The position numbers and the translations under genes are program-made. 47,167 bases of DNA from Streptomyces sp. OfavH-34-F (lineage in GTDB: Bacteria > Actinomycetota > Actinomycetes > Streptomycetales > Streptomycetaceae): assembly GCF_022347745.1 (NCBI RefSeq), contig NZ_JAKRGC010000018.1, positions 1 to 47,167 of the forward strand. The letters run 5' to 3'. The notes beneath the pieces were generated by a model. It was not told where the DNA came from, ran no database searches, and worked only from the letters and a program-made list of their open reading frames with translations. How positions within the stretch are numbered: position 1 is the first letter of the stretch; the number at the start of each line of letters is the position of its first letter. This document shows, piece after piece, positions 24,407 to 33,150 of this stretch.

Positions 24407-24513
24407 AAGCCAGCTCCTGGAGCGACGATCACCGGCAGGCCCTGCCTACCGGCGTCAACGACGGGAACTGACCAGAGCAGTGAGCGCTCCCGTCGGCCCC
24501 GTGCCGTCGGGAG

Positions 24514-24903
24514 TCAGGACACCGGGGCGACGGACCGCGCAATCCCGTCCGGCTGAGGAATCGCCGTCCGTGCGAACCGTCCGCGCGCCTGCTGCTCTTT
24601 CTCCACGGCTGCGCGCAGGTGCCACAGAGAGACGGCGGGCAGCAGGCCGCCGAGCCGGGACACCGCCCCCAGTGCTGCGGCAACCTTGGCCATTTCCCTG
24701 GCGGCGCTGAGAGACCGCTCGTCGAGCTGGTCGGCGCGCAGACGGCCGACCAACTCCTGCACGAGCTCGGCAAGCTCGCCCGCTCCGGGATCTTCCGGAA
24801 CGTCGCAGCCCCACCATCGAGCTGCCTCCTCGAGAGCGGCTAACGCGTCATCGCGGCGGAGCAGCGGCCTGGGGATACCCGTGTCACTGTTCGTCATGAT
24901 CAC
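24514..24903 (-). CDS. Unknown helical protein, 129 aa
   Basis: The start is GTG 24903 (or the in-frame ATG at 24897) behind GCAGGAGACGAT. The protein is largely helical (DDALAALEEAARWWGCDVPE, LAELVQELVGRLRADQLDER, ALGAVSRLGGLLPAVSLWHL). No motif or membrane segment is seen. It lies 64 bp downstream of the 452-aa gene and may form one unit with it. Function is unknown. Confidence 0.65.
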   Translation of the reverse strand: MIMTNSDTGIPRPLLRRDDALAALEEAARWWGCDVPEDPGAGELAELVQELVGRLRADQLDERSLSAAREMAKVAAALGAVSRLGGLLPAVSLWHLRAAVEKEQQARGRFARTAIPQPDGIARSVAPVS

Positions 24904-24966
24904 ATCGTCTCCTGCGGGCCTGCCGCGCGGGGGCGGAACGGGAGAAGTCGCGCTCCGCCGGGCCGG

Positions 24967-26325
24967 TCAGCGTCGGCGCCAGCGCGCGAGAAAGCCCGGC
25001 CGCCGATTGCGTCGCTCCGCCGGCGGAGCGACAGGCTGTGGAGGAGCAGCAGGCGGGACGACCGGGGGCTCCACTGGTGCGGGCGGAAGCGGCGTCACCG
25101 GCGGAGGCGGCACCGCCGGCGGAGCAGGAGCGGCTTCCGAAGCGGGGATGACTTCCGGAGCCGGGGCAGCCGGCTGGGGCGGTCCCGGAGCCGCAGCGGG
25201 CAGGGGCGGCGCGGTCGTGGGCGGTGCGGGCGTGGGGCGGTGCGAGGAGGTAGGGGGGTGGGCCGGAGCCGCAGGCCGGGCCGACGACGGGCGCCGGCGG
25301 GTCCGCGGGCCCACCGGTTCGCTCAATGGGCTGGGCGAGCGGGGCGCGGTAGGGATCCCGGCGCCGTCGACGTTCCAGTGGGCGATCTGCCAGTGAGCCC
25401 TGGGCCACAGCACCACCTGGTGACCGAGCCCCTCCCTGTCCGGCTTCCACAGCTTGAACGCGACGTCCGGGGCGGCGAGGGCCAGCACGCGGGCGCCTTC
25501 GGCGAGGGGTTCCAGGAGCGGACGGTGGTCGGAGCCGACGCGTAGGTAGACCTCGGCGTGGGCGAGGGGGGTGGGCAGGCCGGTGGGGATGTTCGTCGCG
25601 ATCCGGCAGGAGGTGGTGGTGTCGGTGGTTCTGATCTGGGTGACCTGGCCGAGGACGGCGACGGGGTGGCGGACCGTGCCGGAGGCCACCTGCTGGTAGA
25701 GGCGAGCCAGATGGCCGGGCTCGGGCCCGAAGCAGAAGTCGGTCCAGGGCACCGGGGTGCGCAGCCCGGGATGCTTGACGGTGAAGCGCTCGACGTTCTC
25801 CGGATCGTCGCCGTACAGGGCCAGGAGCTGGGCGATGCGGGCGGCGCTCGTGACGGCCGGCGGGAGCGCCGGGTCGACGGAGTGGATTTTGAGGTTGACC
25901 GGGTCGGCGGGTGGCGCGAGGAGCGGCGATCCGGCCGGCGGCAGAAGCGGGGCCTTGGTGTCGGAGGTGGGGGCGAGCACAAGGCGCAACTGGAGCCCGC
26001 CGGACCGCAGTTCGGCCAGGCCCTGCGACGCGCGGGCGATGGCGTGCACGGTGTGGTCGGTGCGCAGCGGGCACGGGGCCAGGTGCTCGGCGGCGCGGCC
26101 CTTCTCCTTCTCCTTGGCCAGGGCGAAGTGCGCGCCGCGGGTGAAGGGCTTGCCCTTCTTGGAGATGCGGGGCTGTTCGGGCTGGGCGATGACCTCGTGC
26201 TCGCAGTACGGGCAGCGCAGCGGGCGGGTGAACGGCTCGGGCACCTGACCGATCTGCCGCGCCGAGATCACCAGGCCGTTCTTGTCCCGGGCCTGCTGCA
26301 ACTTGAACGACTGCCGGTCCGCCAC
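24967..26325 (-). CDS. Unknown protein with zinc motif and Pro-rich tail, 452 aa
   Basis: GTG 26325 follows GGGAGGATCAG. The N-terminus carries RPLRCPYCEHEVIAQ (about 26-40) and a later Cys/His pair (HLAPCPLRTDHTVHA), a plausible zinc finger. The core (AVLGQVTQIRTTDTTTSCRI, HAEVYLRVGSDHRPLLEPLA, HQVVLWPRAHWQIAHWNVDG) has a beta-rich look. From about residue 320 a Pro/Ala-rich, probably disordered stretch ends in FLARWRRR. No signal peptide is present. Similar frames in other registers are shadows caused by the biased composition. Function is unknown. Confidence 0.7.
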   Translation of the reverse strand: MADRQSFKLQQARDKNGLVISARQIGQVPEPFTRPLRCPYCEHEVIAQPEQPRISKKGKPFTRGAHFALAKEKEKGRAAEHLAPCPLRTDHTVHAIARASQGLAELRSGGLQLRLVLAPTSDTKAPLLPPAGSPLLAPPADPVNLKIHSVDPALPPAVTSAARIAQLLALYGDDPENVERFTVKHPGLRTPVPWTDFCFGPEPGHLARLYQQVASGTVRHPVAVLGQVTQIRTTDTTTSCRIATNIPTGLPTPLAHAEVYLRVGSDHRPLLEPLAEGARVLALAAPDVAFKLWKPDREGLGHQVVLWPRAHWQIAHWNVDGAGIPTAPRSPSPLSEPVGPRTRRRPSSARPAAPAHPPTSSHRPTPAPPTTAPPLPAAAPGPPQPAAPAPEVIPASEAAPAPPAVPPPPVTPLPPAPVEPPVVPPAAPPQPVAPPAERRNRRPGFLARWRRR

Positions 26326-26360
26326 CTGATCCTCCCGTCTTCGCCCGGTCTCTGAAGACC

Positions 26361-26864
26361 CTATCCGGCGGTACGCGGCGCTGGATCTTTCGGCGGCCCG
26401 TCGGCGGACGGGTCCACGTACTGGATGCCGAAGCTGGCGGCCATGCGTATGGCGTGCGAGCGGGGCGCGGCCTTCGGGTGCTCGGCGATCCAGGCGCACA
26501 CCGACGGGGGCAGGTCGTACGCATTGCCCGGCAGGGTGGAGTGGCACACCGTATGGCCCTCGCCGTAGGTGCCGTCGTTGCGGCGGCCCAGCAGTGCCTC
26601 GCGCCGCCGGTCGGTGAGCCCTGCGGCGTTCCCGGCCCGGCCGATGCACGTGCCGCAGCGGCTGCTCATAACCCGCACGGCTCCGGTGACGTCGTCGAAG
26701 ACCGATGGCGCCTCATCGTCGCTCGTGCCGGCGGCCTGGTCGGCACCGTCCCTCGTACGGGAGGCCGCGGCGGCGTCCCCGCCGGAGCGGGGTCGGTGGT
26801 TCGCCGGGTCCGCGAGGTAGTCGGCCAGGCTGACGAAGTCGCCTTCGGGCTGAACGCGTCGCAC
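26361..26864 (-). CDS. Unknown protein with C-x2-C and VCH motifs, 167 aa
   Basis: GTG 26864 follows AAAGGG. The C-terminal 100 residues contain SSRCGTCIGRAGNAAGL, YGEGHTVCHSTLPGN, LPPSVCAWIAEHPKA and IRMAASFGIQYVDPS. I recall this pattern, with four Cys and one His, from a conserved actinobacterial protein often found in phages and plasmids. The residues probably bind a metal. The N-terminal 60 residues are disordered. Function is unknown. It lies 35 bp upstream of the 452-aa gene on the same strand. Confidence 0.65.
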   Translation of the reverse strand: MRRVQPEGDFVSLADYLADPANHRPRSGGDAAAASRTRDGADQAAGTSDDEAPSVFDDVTGAVRVMSSRCGTCIGRAGNAAGLTDRRREALLGRRNDGTYGEGHTVCHSTLPGNAYDLPPSVCAWIAEHPKAAPRSHAIRMAASFGIQYVDPSADGPPKDPAPRTAG

Positions 26865-26974
26865 GGCAGGGCCCTTTCGGGAACGGAGGGAGGCTGACGA
26901 CGTCACCCTACGGGCGGTCCGGCCGCGCAGTCCGGGCGGAGGCCGCTGCCGCTGCGGCCGGCGTCCGCCCGGTG

Positions 26975-27781
26975 TCACGGGACCGGGGCCGGCGCGGCGG
27001 TGGCCAGCCATGCGATCCAGGCCCCGTCCGCGGACCTTCCGAGGTGTAGATCTGCGGCGTGGCCGATCTCCCGCGCGCAGATACGACCGTAGGCGCCGTG
27101 CCGTGCCGGGCACAGCTCTTGCATCTGCTCTGGGGTGAGGGCGGAGAGGTTTTCCGGCAGTGCGCGGCCAGCTGCGGTCGCCCGCTCTTCGGCTCCGCGC
27201 CGGCGTTCCACTTCGTCGGTGCGCGCCTGGAGCAGGCGGGCCCACCGCAGGGCGGTCTCCTCGCTGCCCGGGGTGTAGAGGCACTGCTGTTCGCCGTACT
27301 CGAGGAGGGTGTCGAGCACAGTCATGCCCACCGCCTCCAGCAGGCGCCGCGAGGCGGTGTTGCGCTCCTGGGTGACGACGATGAGCGGCCCGCCGTTCGG
27401 CACCTCGGCGGCCCACCAGTCAACGACCGCTCCGACAGCCTCGCGGCCCAGCCCTTGGCCCCAGGCTGAGGAGAGCAGCTGGTACGAGATCTCGGCCCTC
27501 CCCGCGAAGCGGCTGTCCGCGGTGATGCTGACCAGGCCGATCACTTCGCCGCCAGCAGCGGGGGCGACCGCCCACATGCCGGGGGTGGTCGGGTAGTCGC
27601 GCTGCCGGGCCTCGATGCCGGCCTCGCTCACCGGGCCGCCCAGGAAGGCCCGGACTTCGGGGTCGCTCAGCACGGCCCGGACAGCCGGAGCGTCCTGAGG
27701 GGTGACCGGGCGCAGCGTGACACGCTCGGCCTGAAGGACGACGGGCCAAAGGCGGGCCAGGACTGCTTCGCCGGATTTCAT
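26975..27781 (-). CDS. GNAT-family N-acetyltransferase with C-terminal extension
   Basis: Residues 1-165 form a RimJ/RimL-like GNAT domain: ERVTLRPVTPQDAPAVRAVL, VIGLVSITADSRFAG, EISYQLLSSAWGQGLGREAV (the acetyl-CoA loop) and NTASRRLLEAVGM. The family transfers acetyl groups to amines or protein N-termini; the substrate here is unknown. About 90 further residues form an uncommon extension with CPARHGAYGRICAREIGHAA, including two Cys and two His, perhaps a metal site. ATG 27781 overlaps the stop of a short upstream frame. Confidence 0.85.
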   Translation of the reverse strand: MKSGEAVLARLWPVVLQAERVTLRPVTPQDAPAVRAVLSDPEVRAFLGGPVSEAGIEARQRDYPTTPGMWAVAPAAGGEVIGLVSITADSRFAGRAEISYQLLSSAWGQGLGREAVGAVVDWWAAEVPNGGPLIVVTQERNTASRRLLEAVGMTVLDTLLEYGEQQCLYTPGSEETALRWARLLQARTDEVERRRGAEERATAAGRALPENLSALTPEQMQELCPARHGAYGRICAREIGHAADLHLGRSADGAWIAWLATAAPAPVP

Positions 27782-27960
27782 CGCCCCAGGTTGGCAGTGC
27801 TGGGCGGCCGCTCGGGACGAGATCGCGAAACCGCCGGGTTCCGGCCCGGAGAACCTGGGGCCGGCCCCCGGTAGTCGATCCCATAGCGGCCGTGCCAGCG
27901 GTGCGCTTCTTCATCGGCGGAGAGGCGCGCCATGCCATGTGCGGCAAGGAGCGTGGCCAT
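27778..27960 (-). CDS. Possible 60-aa protein coupled to GNAT gene
   Basis: This frame ends in TGA overlapping the GNAT start (ATGA), the usual sign of coupling. It starts MATLLAAHGMARLSADEEAH and turns Arg/Pro-rich. No ribosome-binding site is convincing and no family is recognised, so it may be a chance frame or a decayed gene. Confidence 0.3.
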   Translation of the reverse strand: MATLLAAHGMARLSADEEAHRWHGRYGIDYRGPAPGSPGRNPAVSRSRPERPPSTANLGR

Positions 27961-28038
27961 GGCTGTCTGCCGGAGCCAATGAGTCCGATGAGCCCGGCGG
28001 CGAGTGACTTGGTCACGGTGGTCGATTTCTCCGTGCCT

Positions 28039-28509
28039 TTACGGTTTACGGTCAGGCCGGGAACGGCGCCATCGCGGCCAGCACCGGCCTCGCCGCTTCA
28101 GTTTCTGGACCGTCACCACATCAGGCTCCGGTGGGCCAGCGGTGTGCAGGCCGGCCTGCGTAACGATGTCCAAGACGGTGAGCAACTGGTCGTTGGCTTT
28201 CGCGATGTCGATAACCTCGGGGTCTGCCAAGCACCACACCTCGCGCTCGGAAGGGTGCTGCTTGATCGCTTCGGACGCGAACAGAGCGAAGATCGCTCCG
28301 TTGACCATCCCGTCCGTGAGGTGGGTCCGCTCCCGTAGCCATCGGCGGGACGGAGCGACGATTTCTCGTGGACCGAGGTCCTCGCGCAGCGGCATTTCCG
28401 CGGTCCACACCCTCACGGCGTCCAGGACGGTCCGGGTGTTGGCGTAGGCCGCCATGAAGGCTTCGAACTGGCCTTCTTTCTCCGGAGGCACCCCCGCATA
28501 CATCGACAT
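28039..28509 (-). CDS. Unknown protein, 156 aa
   Basis: The frame from ATG 28509 reads EGQFEAFMAAYANTRTVLDA, LRERTHLTDGMVNGAIFALF and REVWCLADPEVIDIAKANDQ, with balanced composition unlike the Arg-rich shadow frames. The last 20 residues are highly basic. No domain is recognised. It lies between the GNAT gene and the regulator gene on the same strand. Confidence 0.5.
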   Translation of the reverse strand: MSMYAGVPPEKEGQFEAFMAAYANTRTVLDAVRVWTAEMPLREDLGPREIVAPSRRWLRERTHLTDGMVNGAIFALFASEAIKQHPSEREVWCLADPEVIDIAKANDQLLTVLDIVTQAGLHTAGPPEPDVVTVQKLKRRGRCWPRWRRSRPDRKP

Positions 28510-28560
28510 GAGGCCCAGGGTATCGAGCGGACTTCGCTCGACCTGGGGGAACGGGCTGCT

Positions 28561-28701
28561 TCACCTGCGCAGGGCGGTGGTGACGGCAGCCAGGGATGCC
28601 GGTCCGGAAGCGATGGTCTCCGTTGCCGTGGCGGTGTCCACGTGGTCGGCGAGGAGGTAGACAGCGACACCCTCACTGCCTTGTGAGCGGGCGCCCTTCA
28701 C
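28561..28701 (-). CDS. Possible 46-aa fragment
   Basis: GTG 28701 opens a short coding-like frame (GSEGVAVYLLADHVDTATAT, ASLAAVTTALRR) ending in TGA at 28561, 52 bp before the 156-aa gene. No ribosome-binding site is seen. It could be a small protein or the tail of a lost gene. Confidence 0.3.
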   Translation of the reverse strand: MKGARSQGSEGVAVYLLADHVDTATATETIASGPASLAAVTTALRR

Positions 28702-28752
28702 GTGCCAGGCGCAGGCAACAGTCGACCGCCCAGATCGGCCACTGTGCTGGGC

Positions 28753-30135
28753 TCAGTACGCCAGGGCAACGTCATGCAGCAGGCGTTCGACACTGTGGTC
28801 GGAACTCAGCGGGTCAAAGGTGGCGGACAGGGTGCGGATCTGCTGAACGCAGCGGGATGCGCCGATCTGCTGGGCGAGGCTCAGAGAGTCGCGGGCAAGC
28901 TCGGCGGCCTGGGTGACGTCTCCCTGGGCAAGCAGGCTTTCCGCCTCGTACGCGAGGAACACCGCCTTGGTTTTGTCCCGTGCCGAGGGCAGAAGGGCGA
29001 GTCCTTGACTGATCTGCTCGTGGGCGCGCTGGGGCTGCCTCAAGTCGATCAGGCACCTGCCGGTGTCCACCGCCAGGTCGGCGTGACTCATCCAGGCGCA
29101 CCAGCGCGGCGCCGCATCGGTTGCCGAGTTCAGGAACTTTTCGGCCTGGGCGAGGTCTCGGTAGCAGGCCCTGGACTCCTGAAGCATGGCGTGGGCTCGT
29201 GCTTTGCGCAGGAACAGCAGGGACCGGGCGGTCGGGTTGGTGGTGCGGGAGAGAGCGTGCTCGAGGCCCTCGGCGGCGGCTCGGGGCTGGCCGAGCCAGA
29301 TGTTCTGGTAGGCGATGTCCGAAAGTGCGCCGGCTCCCATATCGGTGGCGCCGGCCTGGTGGGCGGCGTGGACGGCGGCGTGCCAGTGCCGGTTGGCCGC
29401 GGCGTGGTGTTCGTGGTCGAAGCGGTGCCAGCCGATGGTCTGGCTGAGGCCGGCGGCGAGTGTGTGCAGCCGGGTCTCCAGGTTGCTGCTGTAGCTGCCG
29501 TGTTCGAGGAGATCGATGACGGTCGTCAGGTGCCCGTCCAGCAGGGCGCCGGTGTGCTGGCGGTGTGCGGTCGGCAGGCTGTTGAGATCGCGGGCGGTCT
29601 TCTCCAGCCAGTCGACGAACGCGGGATCCACCGGTCGCCCGTTGGTGGCGCCGGCGGCGAGGGCTGGGTCGATCGTGGCCCACTGGAGTGCGAGTGCGCT
29701 GAGGGCGGCCGGTGTGTAGGTGAGGAAGGTGCGACGGTCGACGGCCATCTGCGCGGCCTTTCTCAGGACGGTGGTGGTGAGCCCGGAGCCGAGGGGAGCG
29801 GGCGTTTCCTGGCCAGGCAGCCAGTGTGGCCAGCCCAGGGCGATCACGCGGTCATGGGGGACGCCGAAGACGTCTGCCAGAAGGTCTTGGGAGAACTCGT
29901 CCGGTGTGACGCTCGTCTCCCACAGGGAAACGCGTTGGCGGCTGGTGCCTGCCCGGCGGTCGCGGCGGCGCGCTGCTTCCTTCACGCGCCGGGCGAGCTC
30001 GGTCTGGGACCAGCCGTGTAGCCACCGCGCGTACGCCAGAGGGTGCCGGATGAGTTCGTCCACCGCCTCATCGAAGCATCTATGCCTGGTCCGCCGTGCC
30101 GTTTTGCCCTTGGCGGGATGACAGGGGGGTGACAT
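28753..30135 (-). CDS. XRE-family regulator with TPR-like C-terminus
   Basis: The N-terminal region (ARWLHGWSQTELARRVKEAA at about 36-55, RQRVSLWETSVTPDEF at about 65-80) is a lambda-repressor-type helix-turn-helix. About 330 helical residues follow, with TPR-like repeats (AAVHAAHQAGATDMGAGALS, LLFLRKARAHAMLQESRACY, AVFLAYEAESLLAQGDVTQA). This is the plan of Streptomyces pathway regulators that sense a small molecule or peptide. It is transcribed divergently from the 30237 cluster, so it is the best candidate to control it. The start at 30135 is uncertain; the region between 30096 and 30237 must hold both promoters. Confidence 0.8.
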   Translation of the reverse strand: MSPPCHPAKGKTARRTRHRCFDEAVDELIRHPLAYARWLHGWSQTELARRVKEAARRRDRRAGTSRQRVSLWETSVTPDEFSQDLLADVFGVPHDRVIALGWPHWLPGQETPAPLGSGLTTTVLRKAAQMAVDRRTFLTYTPAALSALALQWATIDPALAAGATNGRPVDPAFVDWLEKTARDLNSLPTAHRQHTGALLDGHLTTVIDLLEHGSYSSNLETRLHTLAAGLSQTIGWHRFDHEHHAAANRHWHAAVHAAHQAGATDMGAGALSDIAYQNIWLGQPRAAAEGLEHALSRTTNPTARSLLFLRKARAHAMLQESRACYRDLAQAEKFLNSATDAAPRWCAWMSHADLAVDTGRCLIDLRQPQRAHEQISQGLALLPSARDKTKAVFLAYEAESLLAQGDVTQAAELARDSLSLAQQIGASRCVQQIRTLSATFDPLSSDHSVERLLHDVALAY

Positions 30136-30236
30136 GCGAACGCTGGTGCGAACAGGGCTCGTTGGCCTGTAATCGGCTCGGTGGCACGGCCGCGCGGATG
30201 GTCCGCGACGGTGTTCCGGCGGGGAGGTCAGGGCTG

Positions 30237-31361
30237 ATGGTTGCTGACGTTGTGCGCGGCGATCGCGCGGCAGGGGCCACTGGGCGGGATGGCCACGGTG
30301 CTCTTCAGCTGGACGGCATCTCCTTACGCGTCCTGACGCCGAACGCCGAGGTAATCGAGTCCGTCATGGGCATGCTCGTCCCAGCCTGTTCCGTTGCCGA
30401 GCCGACCGCGGTGGTGCAGTGGGCACTGAGGGTGGAAGAGCACCGCGCGGAAGTCCGTGATGAGGGTGATCTGTTCGAGGGCCGACTGCTGCTCGAACTT
30501 CCCTACGGAGGTCGCCGCCTGGCCGTGGTGGGCATGGACGGCGGTGTGATGCGTCTGGTGGCGGTCTACCGCCGGGGCGCGCTGCCGGTGGTGATGGAGG
30601 TCGACGCGCGGCAGCGGGTGACGCGGTTGCTGGTGTCGCCGGGCGACGAGGTCGGGCTGCGGTGGGCGGACTACCTGGCGAGGGTGTTCTTCGCGTCCCG
30701 TCTGCTGGGATCGGGGTGGCGGATGCTGCATGCCTCGGCGGTCGCGGTCGACGGCAGGGCGCTGGTGTTCCTGGCGGGCCGGCACGGCGGCAAGTCGACG
30801 CTCGCTCACCGGGCGGTGCGGAACCTGGGAGCGCATTTCCTCGCGGACGACCTGGTGCTGATCGGCCCGGACGGGACGGTGGTCGGGTGGCCGACCCGCG
30901 TTGCGGTCCCCGCGCAACTCGCCGGTGATGCCGAGGGTCGGTGCGAGCGCCGGGTCGTGGCCGGTCTGGTGCGTGAACGGGTGCTGTTCACCCCGGCGCA
31001 GCACCGTGCGGCGCTCGGCGTCGAGTACTCGCCGCCCGTTCCCCTGGGTGCCGTGGTGATCGTGGACGGCAGTGGAGCGGTCGAGGCGGGTGTCCGGGCG
31101 CAGACCGCGGACGCACAGACGCTGGATCGGGCAGTGGCCGGGGCGGCGGACGTGCCGCAGCAGCTGCTGTACGTGAGTGATCCGCTGGGGCTGATGGGCG
31201 GGCCGCGGCTGGCGGACCAGGCCGCCGGGACAGCGCCGCCCGCGGCTCTGTTGGCGGGGGCGCCCGCTGCGGTCCTGCGCGTGGCCGTGGAGCAGTTGCC
31301 GCAGGCGCCCGTCTGGCAGGCCCTGGAGGGTGTCGTCTCTGGGCTGGGGCGACGCCGGTGA
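30237..31361 (+). CDS. HprK-like P-loop kinase 1
   Basis: GGGAGG at 30222-30227 fixes ATG 30237. The 374-residue protein has the HPr-kinase-like pattern: SGWRMLHASAVAVDGRALVF leads into the P-loop GRHGGKST (about 181-188), and LGAHFLADDLVLIGPDG follows with the acidic residues of the Walker B region. It is larger than the catalytic domain alone, with a unique N-terminal 150 residues. HprK relatives phosphorylate serine in proteins, peptides or as free amino acid; the target is unknown here. The gene contains a TTA codon (30324-30326). It overlaps the next gene by four bases and opens the cluster. Confidence 0.75.
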   Translation: MVADVVRGDRAAGATGRDGHGALQLDGISLRVLTPNAEVIESVMGMLVPACSVAEPTAVVQWALRVEEHRAEVRDEGDLFEGRLLLELPYGGRRLAVVGMDGGVMRLVAVYRRGALPVVMEVDARQRVTRLLVSPGDEVGLRWADYLARVFFASRLLGSGWRMLHASAVAVDGRALVFLAGRHGGKSTLAHRAVRNLGAHFLADDLVLIGPDGTVVGWPTRVAVPAQLAGDAEGRCERRVVAGLVRERVLFTPAQHRAALGVEYSPPVPLGAVVIVDGSGAVEAGVRAQTADAQTLDRAVAGAADVPQQLLYVSDPLGLMGGPRLADQAAGTAPPAALLAGAPAAVLRVAVEQLPQAPVWQALEGVVSGLGRRR

Positions 31362-32257
31362 ACACGATCGGCCGTGGCGTCTACGAGGTCGTGAGCGCGG
31401 GTCGGAGCCTGGTGGTGGGCGCCGATGTGACGCTGGAGCGGCGGTGGGAGCGGATCGCGCCGCATCTGCCCGGCGTGCTGCCGGACGGTCTGCGGGCCGG
31501 CGCCGGTCCGCAGACGGTTCGACTGCCGGCCGGAGTAGCGGATGGGGACGCGCGCCGGGTACTGAACGCCCATCTGCATCTGCTGCACCTCTCCCGCGGC
31601 ACGCTGTGCGTACATGCCGTCGCAGTCCAGCATGCGGGCGACGGCCGGGTCGCGGTGCTGCTCGGCGGGCACGGCGCGGGTAAGACGCTTGCCGCGCTGG
31701 CCCTGGTGCGCCGGGGCTGGCGGGTGCTGGCCGCTGACGTGGCGCTGGTGGAGTGTTCCTCGCCCGGCGGGCAGCCCCGGGTGCTGGGCGGCACGGCCGC
31801 GTTCCTCGCCCGGCGCGGACCGACGCGCCGCTGGTTCCCCGACCTCGAACTGGCGGCAGGCGGCCCCGGCCGGGAGGACTTGAGCCTGCTGCCGGGTCTG
31901 CTGGAGCCGCTGCCGCTCGGCCTGGACGCTGGAGGGGTCTCGGTTGCGGCAGTGGTGGACGTGGACGGGGATCCGGCTGCCGGTGCGGGGGTGGTCGAGG
32001 TGCTCGACGCGCACACGGCGGCGACCGTGTGGTGGCGGTCGAGCGGTCACCTGCTGGAGCGGCTGCTCGACGACCGTGCCGTCGTGCTGCGTCAGTGGGA
32101 AGACGCCGCGGCCGCTTCGCACCGCCTGGAGCGGGTGCGGGAACTGGCCGGTGTGATCCGGCTGCACGCGGTGTGGGGCGCCCCGGAGAGGATCGCCGAC
32201 CGGATCGAGGGCCTGGCCCGCACCGGCGCACCAGCACAGACCACGGAGGTCAACTGA
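31358..32257 (+). CDS. HprK-like P-loop kinase 2
   Basis: GTG 31358 overlaps the previous stop. The 299-residue protein repeats the family pattern: SRGTLCVHAVAVQHAGDGRV leads to GGHGAGKT (about 103-110), then RRGWRVLAADVALVEC. Sequence outside these motifs differs greatly from kinase 1, so this is not a recent duplicate. The C-terminal 100 residues are helical and Leu/Arg-rich. It may form a hetero-complex with kinase 1, since the two are translationally coupled; this is inference. Its stop overlaps the start of the dehydrogenase. Confidence 0.7.
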   Translation: MNTIGRGVYEVVSAGRSLVVGADVTLERRWERIAPHLPGVLPDGLRAGAGPQTVRLPAGVADGDARRVLNAHLHLLHLSRGTLCVHAVAVQHAGDGRVAVLLGGHGAGKTLAALALVRRGWRVLAADVALVECSSPGGQPRVLGGTAAFLARRGPTRRWFPDLELAAGGPGREDLSLLPGLLEPLPLGLDAGGVSVAAVVDVDGDPAAGAGVVEVLDAHTAATVWWRSSGHLLERLLDDRAVVLRQWEDAAAASHRLERVRELAGVIRLHAVWGAPERIADRIEGLARTGAPAQTTEVN

Positions 32258-33150
32258 TGTTGAGGGAGAAGTCCGCGCCGCGCCGGTACGCCGGAGCCCG
32301 GGTGCGGATCGGCAACGGACGAGCACGCCTCCTGCCCGCAGCTGCGCCCGGGGCGGGCCTGGTAGCGGGTCAGTTCAGCGTGATCAGCCCCGGAACCGAG
32401 CGCCGGCACCTTGCCGGTGCGGACCGCGAGGCCGGCTACATGACCCTCGGCCGGACCGACGACACCGCGGGCTGGGTCGTGGCCCCGGTGCCGCACGGCG
32501 CAGCCTTCGACCCGGCCTGCCCCGGGGCGGTGACGGCCCCACCGGGGATGGAGCCGCGCCTGGTGGCGCTGGCACGGTTCCAGCAGATGGCGAGCCTGGG
32601 CCTTGACCGGGCGCCCGCCGAGGACCTGGATGACGCGGTGGTCGTCGGGTCCGGCCCGGTCGCGGTGGGCTGCGTGCTGGAGCTGTGCCGCCGCGGCGCC
32701 ACCCGGATCACGGTGGTGACCTCACGCAGGCGCGCCCCGATCGGCCGCGCCCCCGGGGTACGGTGCACGCCGCCAGACGGCGCTGGGCGCGGGCATCTGG
32801 TCATCGACGCGGCCGGCACTCCGGCGCGCGCGGCGGGACTGACCGCGCCCGGAGGCGTCCTTGGACTGCTCGGCACCCCCGGGCCCGGCGACGTTCTCCC
32901 AGCGCTTCAGGTGCACCGGGGCGGCCGGACGGTGGTGGGCATGCACGAGCTGGCCCCGGCGGCAGACGACGCGTACCAGGACGCCTTCACGACGGTGGCG
33001 CTCTGGCTCGCCGGGAACCTCGATCCCGACCTCGCGCACGTGTGGTGCCGTACGGTGCCCGGGGCGCTCGCGCCGGAGGTCTTCGCGCTGCTCGATGCGC
33101 CCGGCCGGCCGGCCGAGCCGGTCCTGCTGCTCGACTGGAGGACGCCGTGA
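32257..33150 (+). CDS. Medium-chain dehydrogenase/reductase-like, 297 aa
   Basis: ATG 32257 shares a base with the preceding TGA. AGQFSVISPGTERRHLAG (about 37-54) matches the GroES-like domain of zinc-independent ADH relatives such as BchC-type enzymes. DDAVVVGSGPVAVGCVLELC (about 129-148) is the nucleotide-binding Gly motif, followed by ITVVTSRRRAP, GHLVIDAAGTPARAAGL and GGVLGLLGTPG. No catalytic zinc ligands are evident. It probably oxidises or reduces a sugar, cyclitol or amino alcohol. At about 300 residues it is somewhat short for the family. Confidence 0.75.
   Translation: MLREKSAPRRYAGARVRIGNGRARLLPAAAPGAGLVAGQFSVISPGTERRHLAGADREAGYMTLGRTDDTAGWVVAPVPHGAAFDPACPGAVTAPPGMEPRLVALARFQQMASLGLDRAPAEDLDDAVVVGSGPVAVGCVLELCRRGATRITVVTSRRRAPIGRAPGVRCTPPDGAGRGHLVIDAAGTPARAAGLTAPGGVLGLLGTPGPGDVLPALQVHRGGRTVVGMHELAPAADDAYQDAFTTVALWLAGNLDPDLAHVWCRTVPGALAPEVFALLDAPGRPAEPVLLLDWRTP

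Noticed and set aside
24884..26524. 546-codon minus-strand frame overlapping the 452-aa gene
   Set aside because: Arg/Pro-rich composition typical of a shifted GC-rich shadow; the alternative frame has balanced composition, a ribosome-binding site and a zinc motif.
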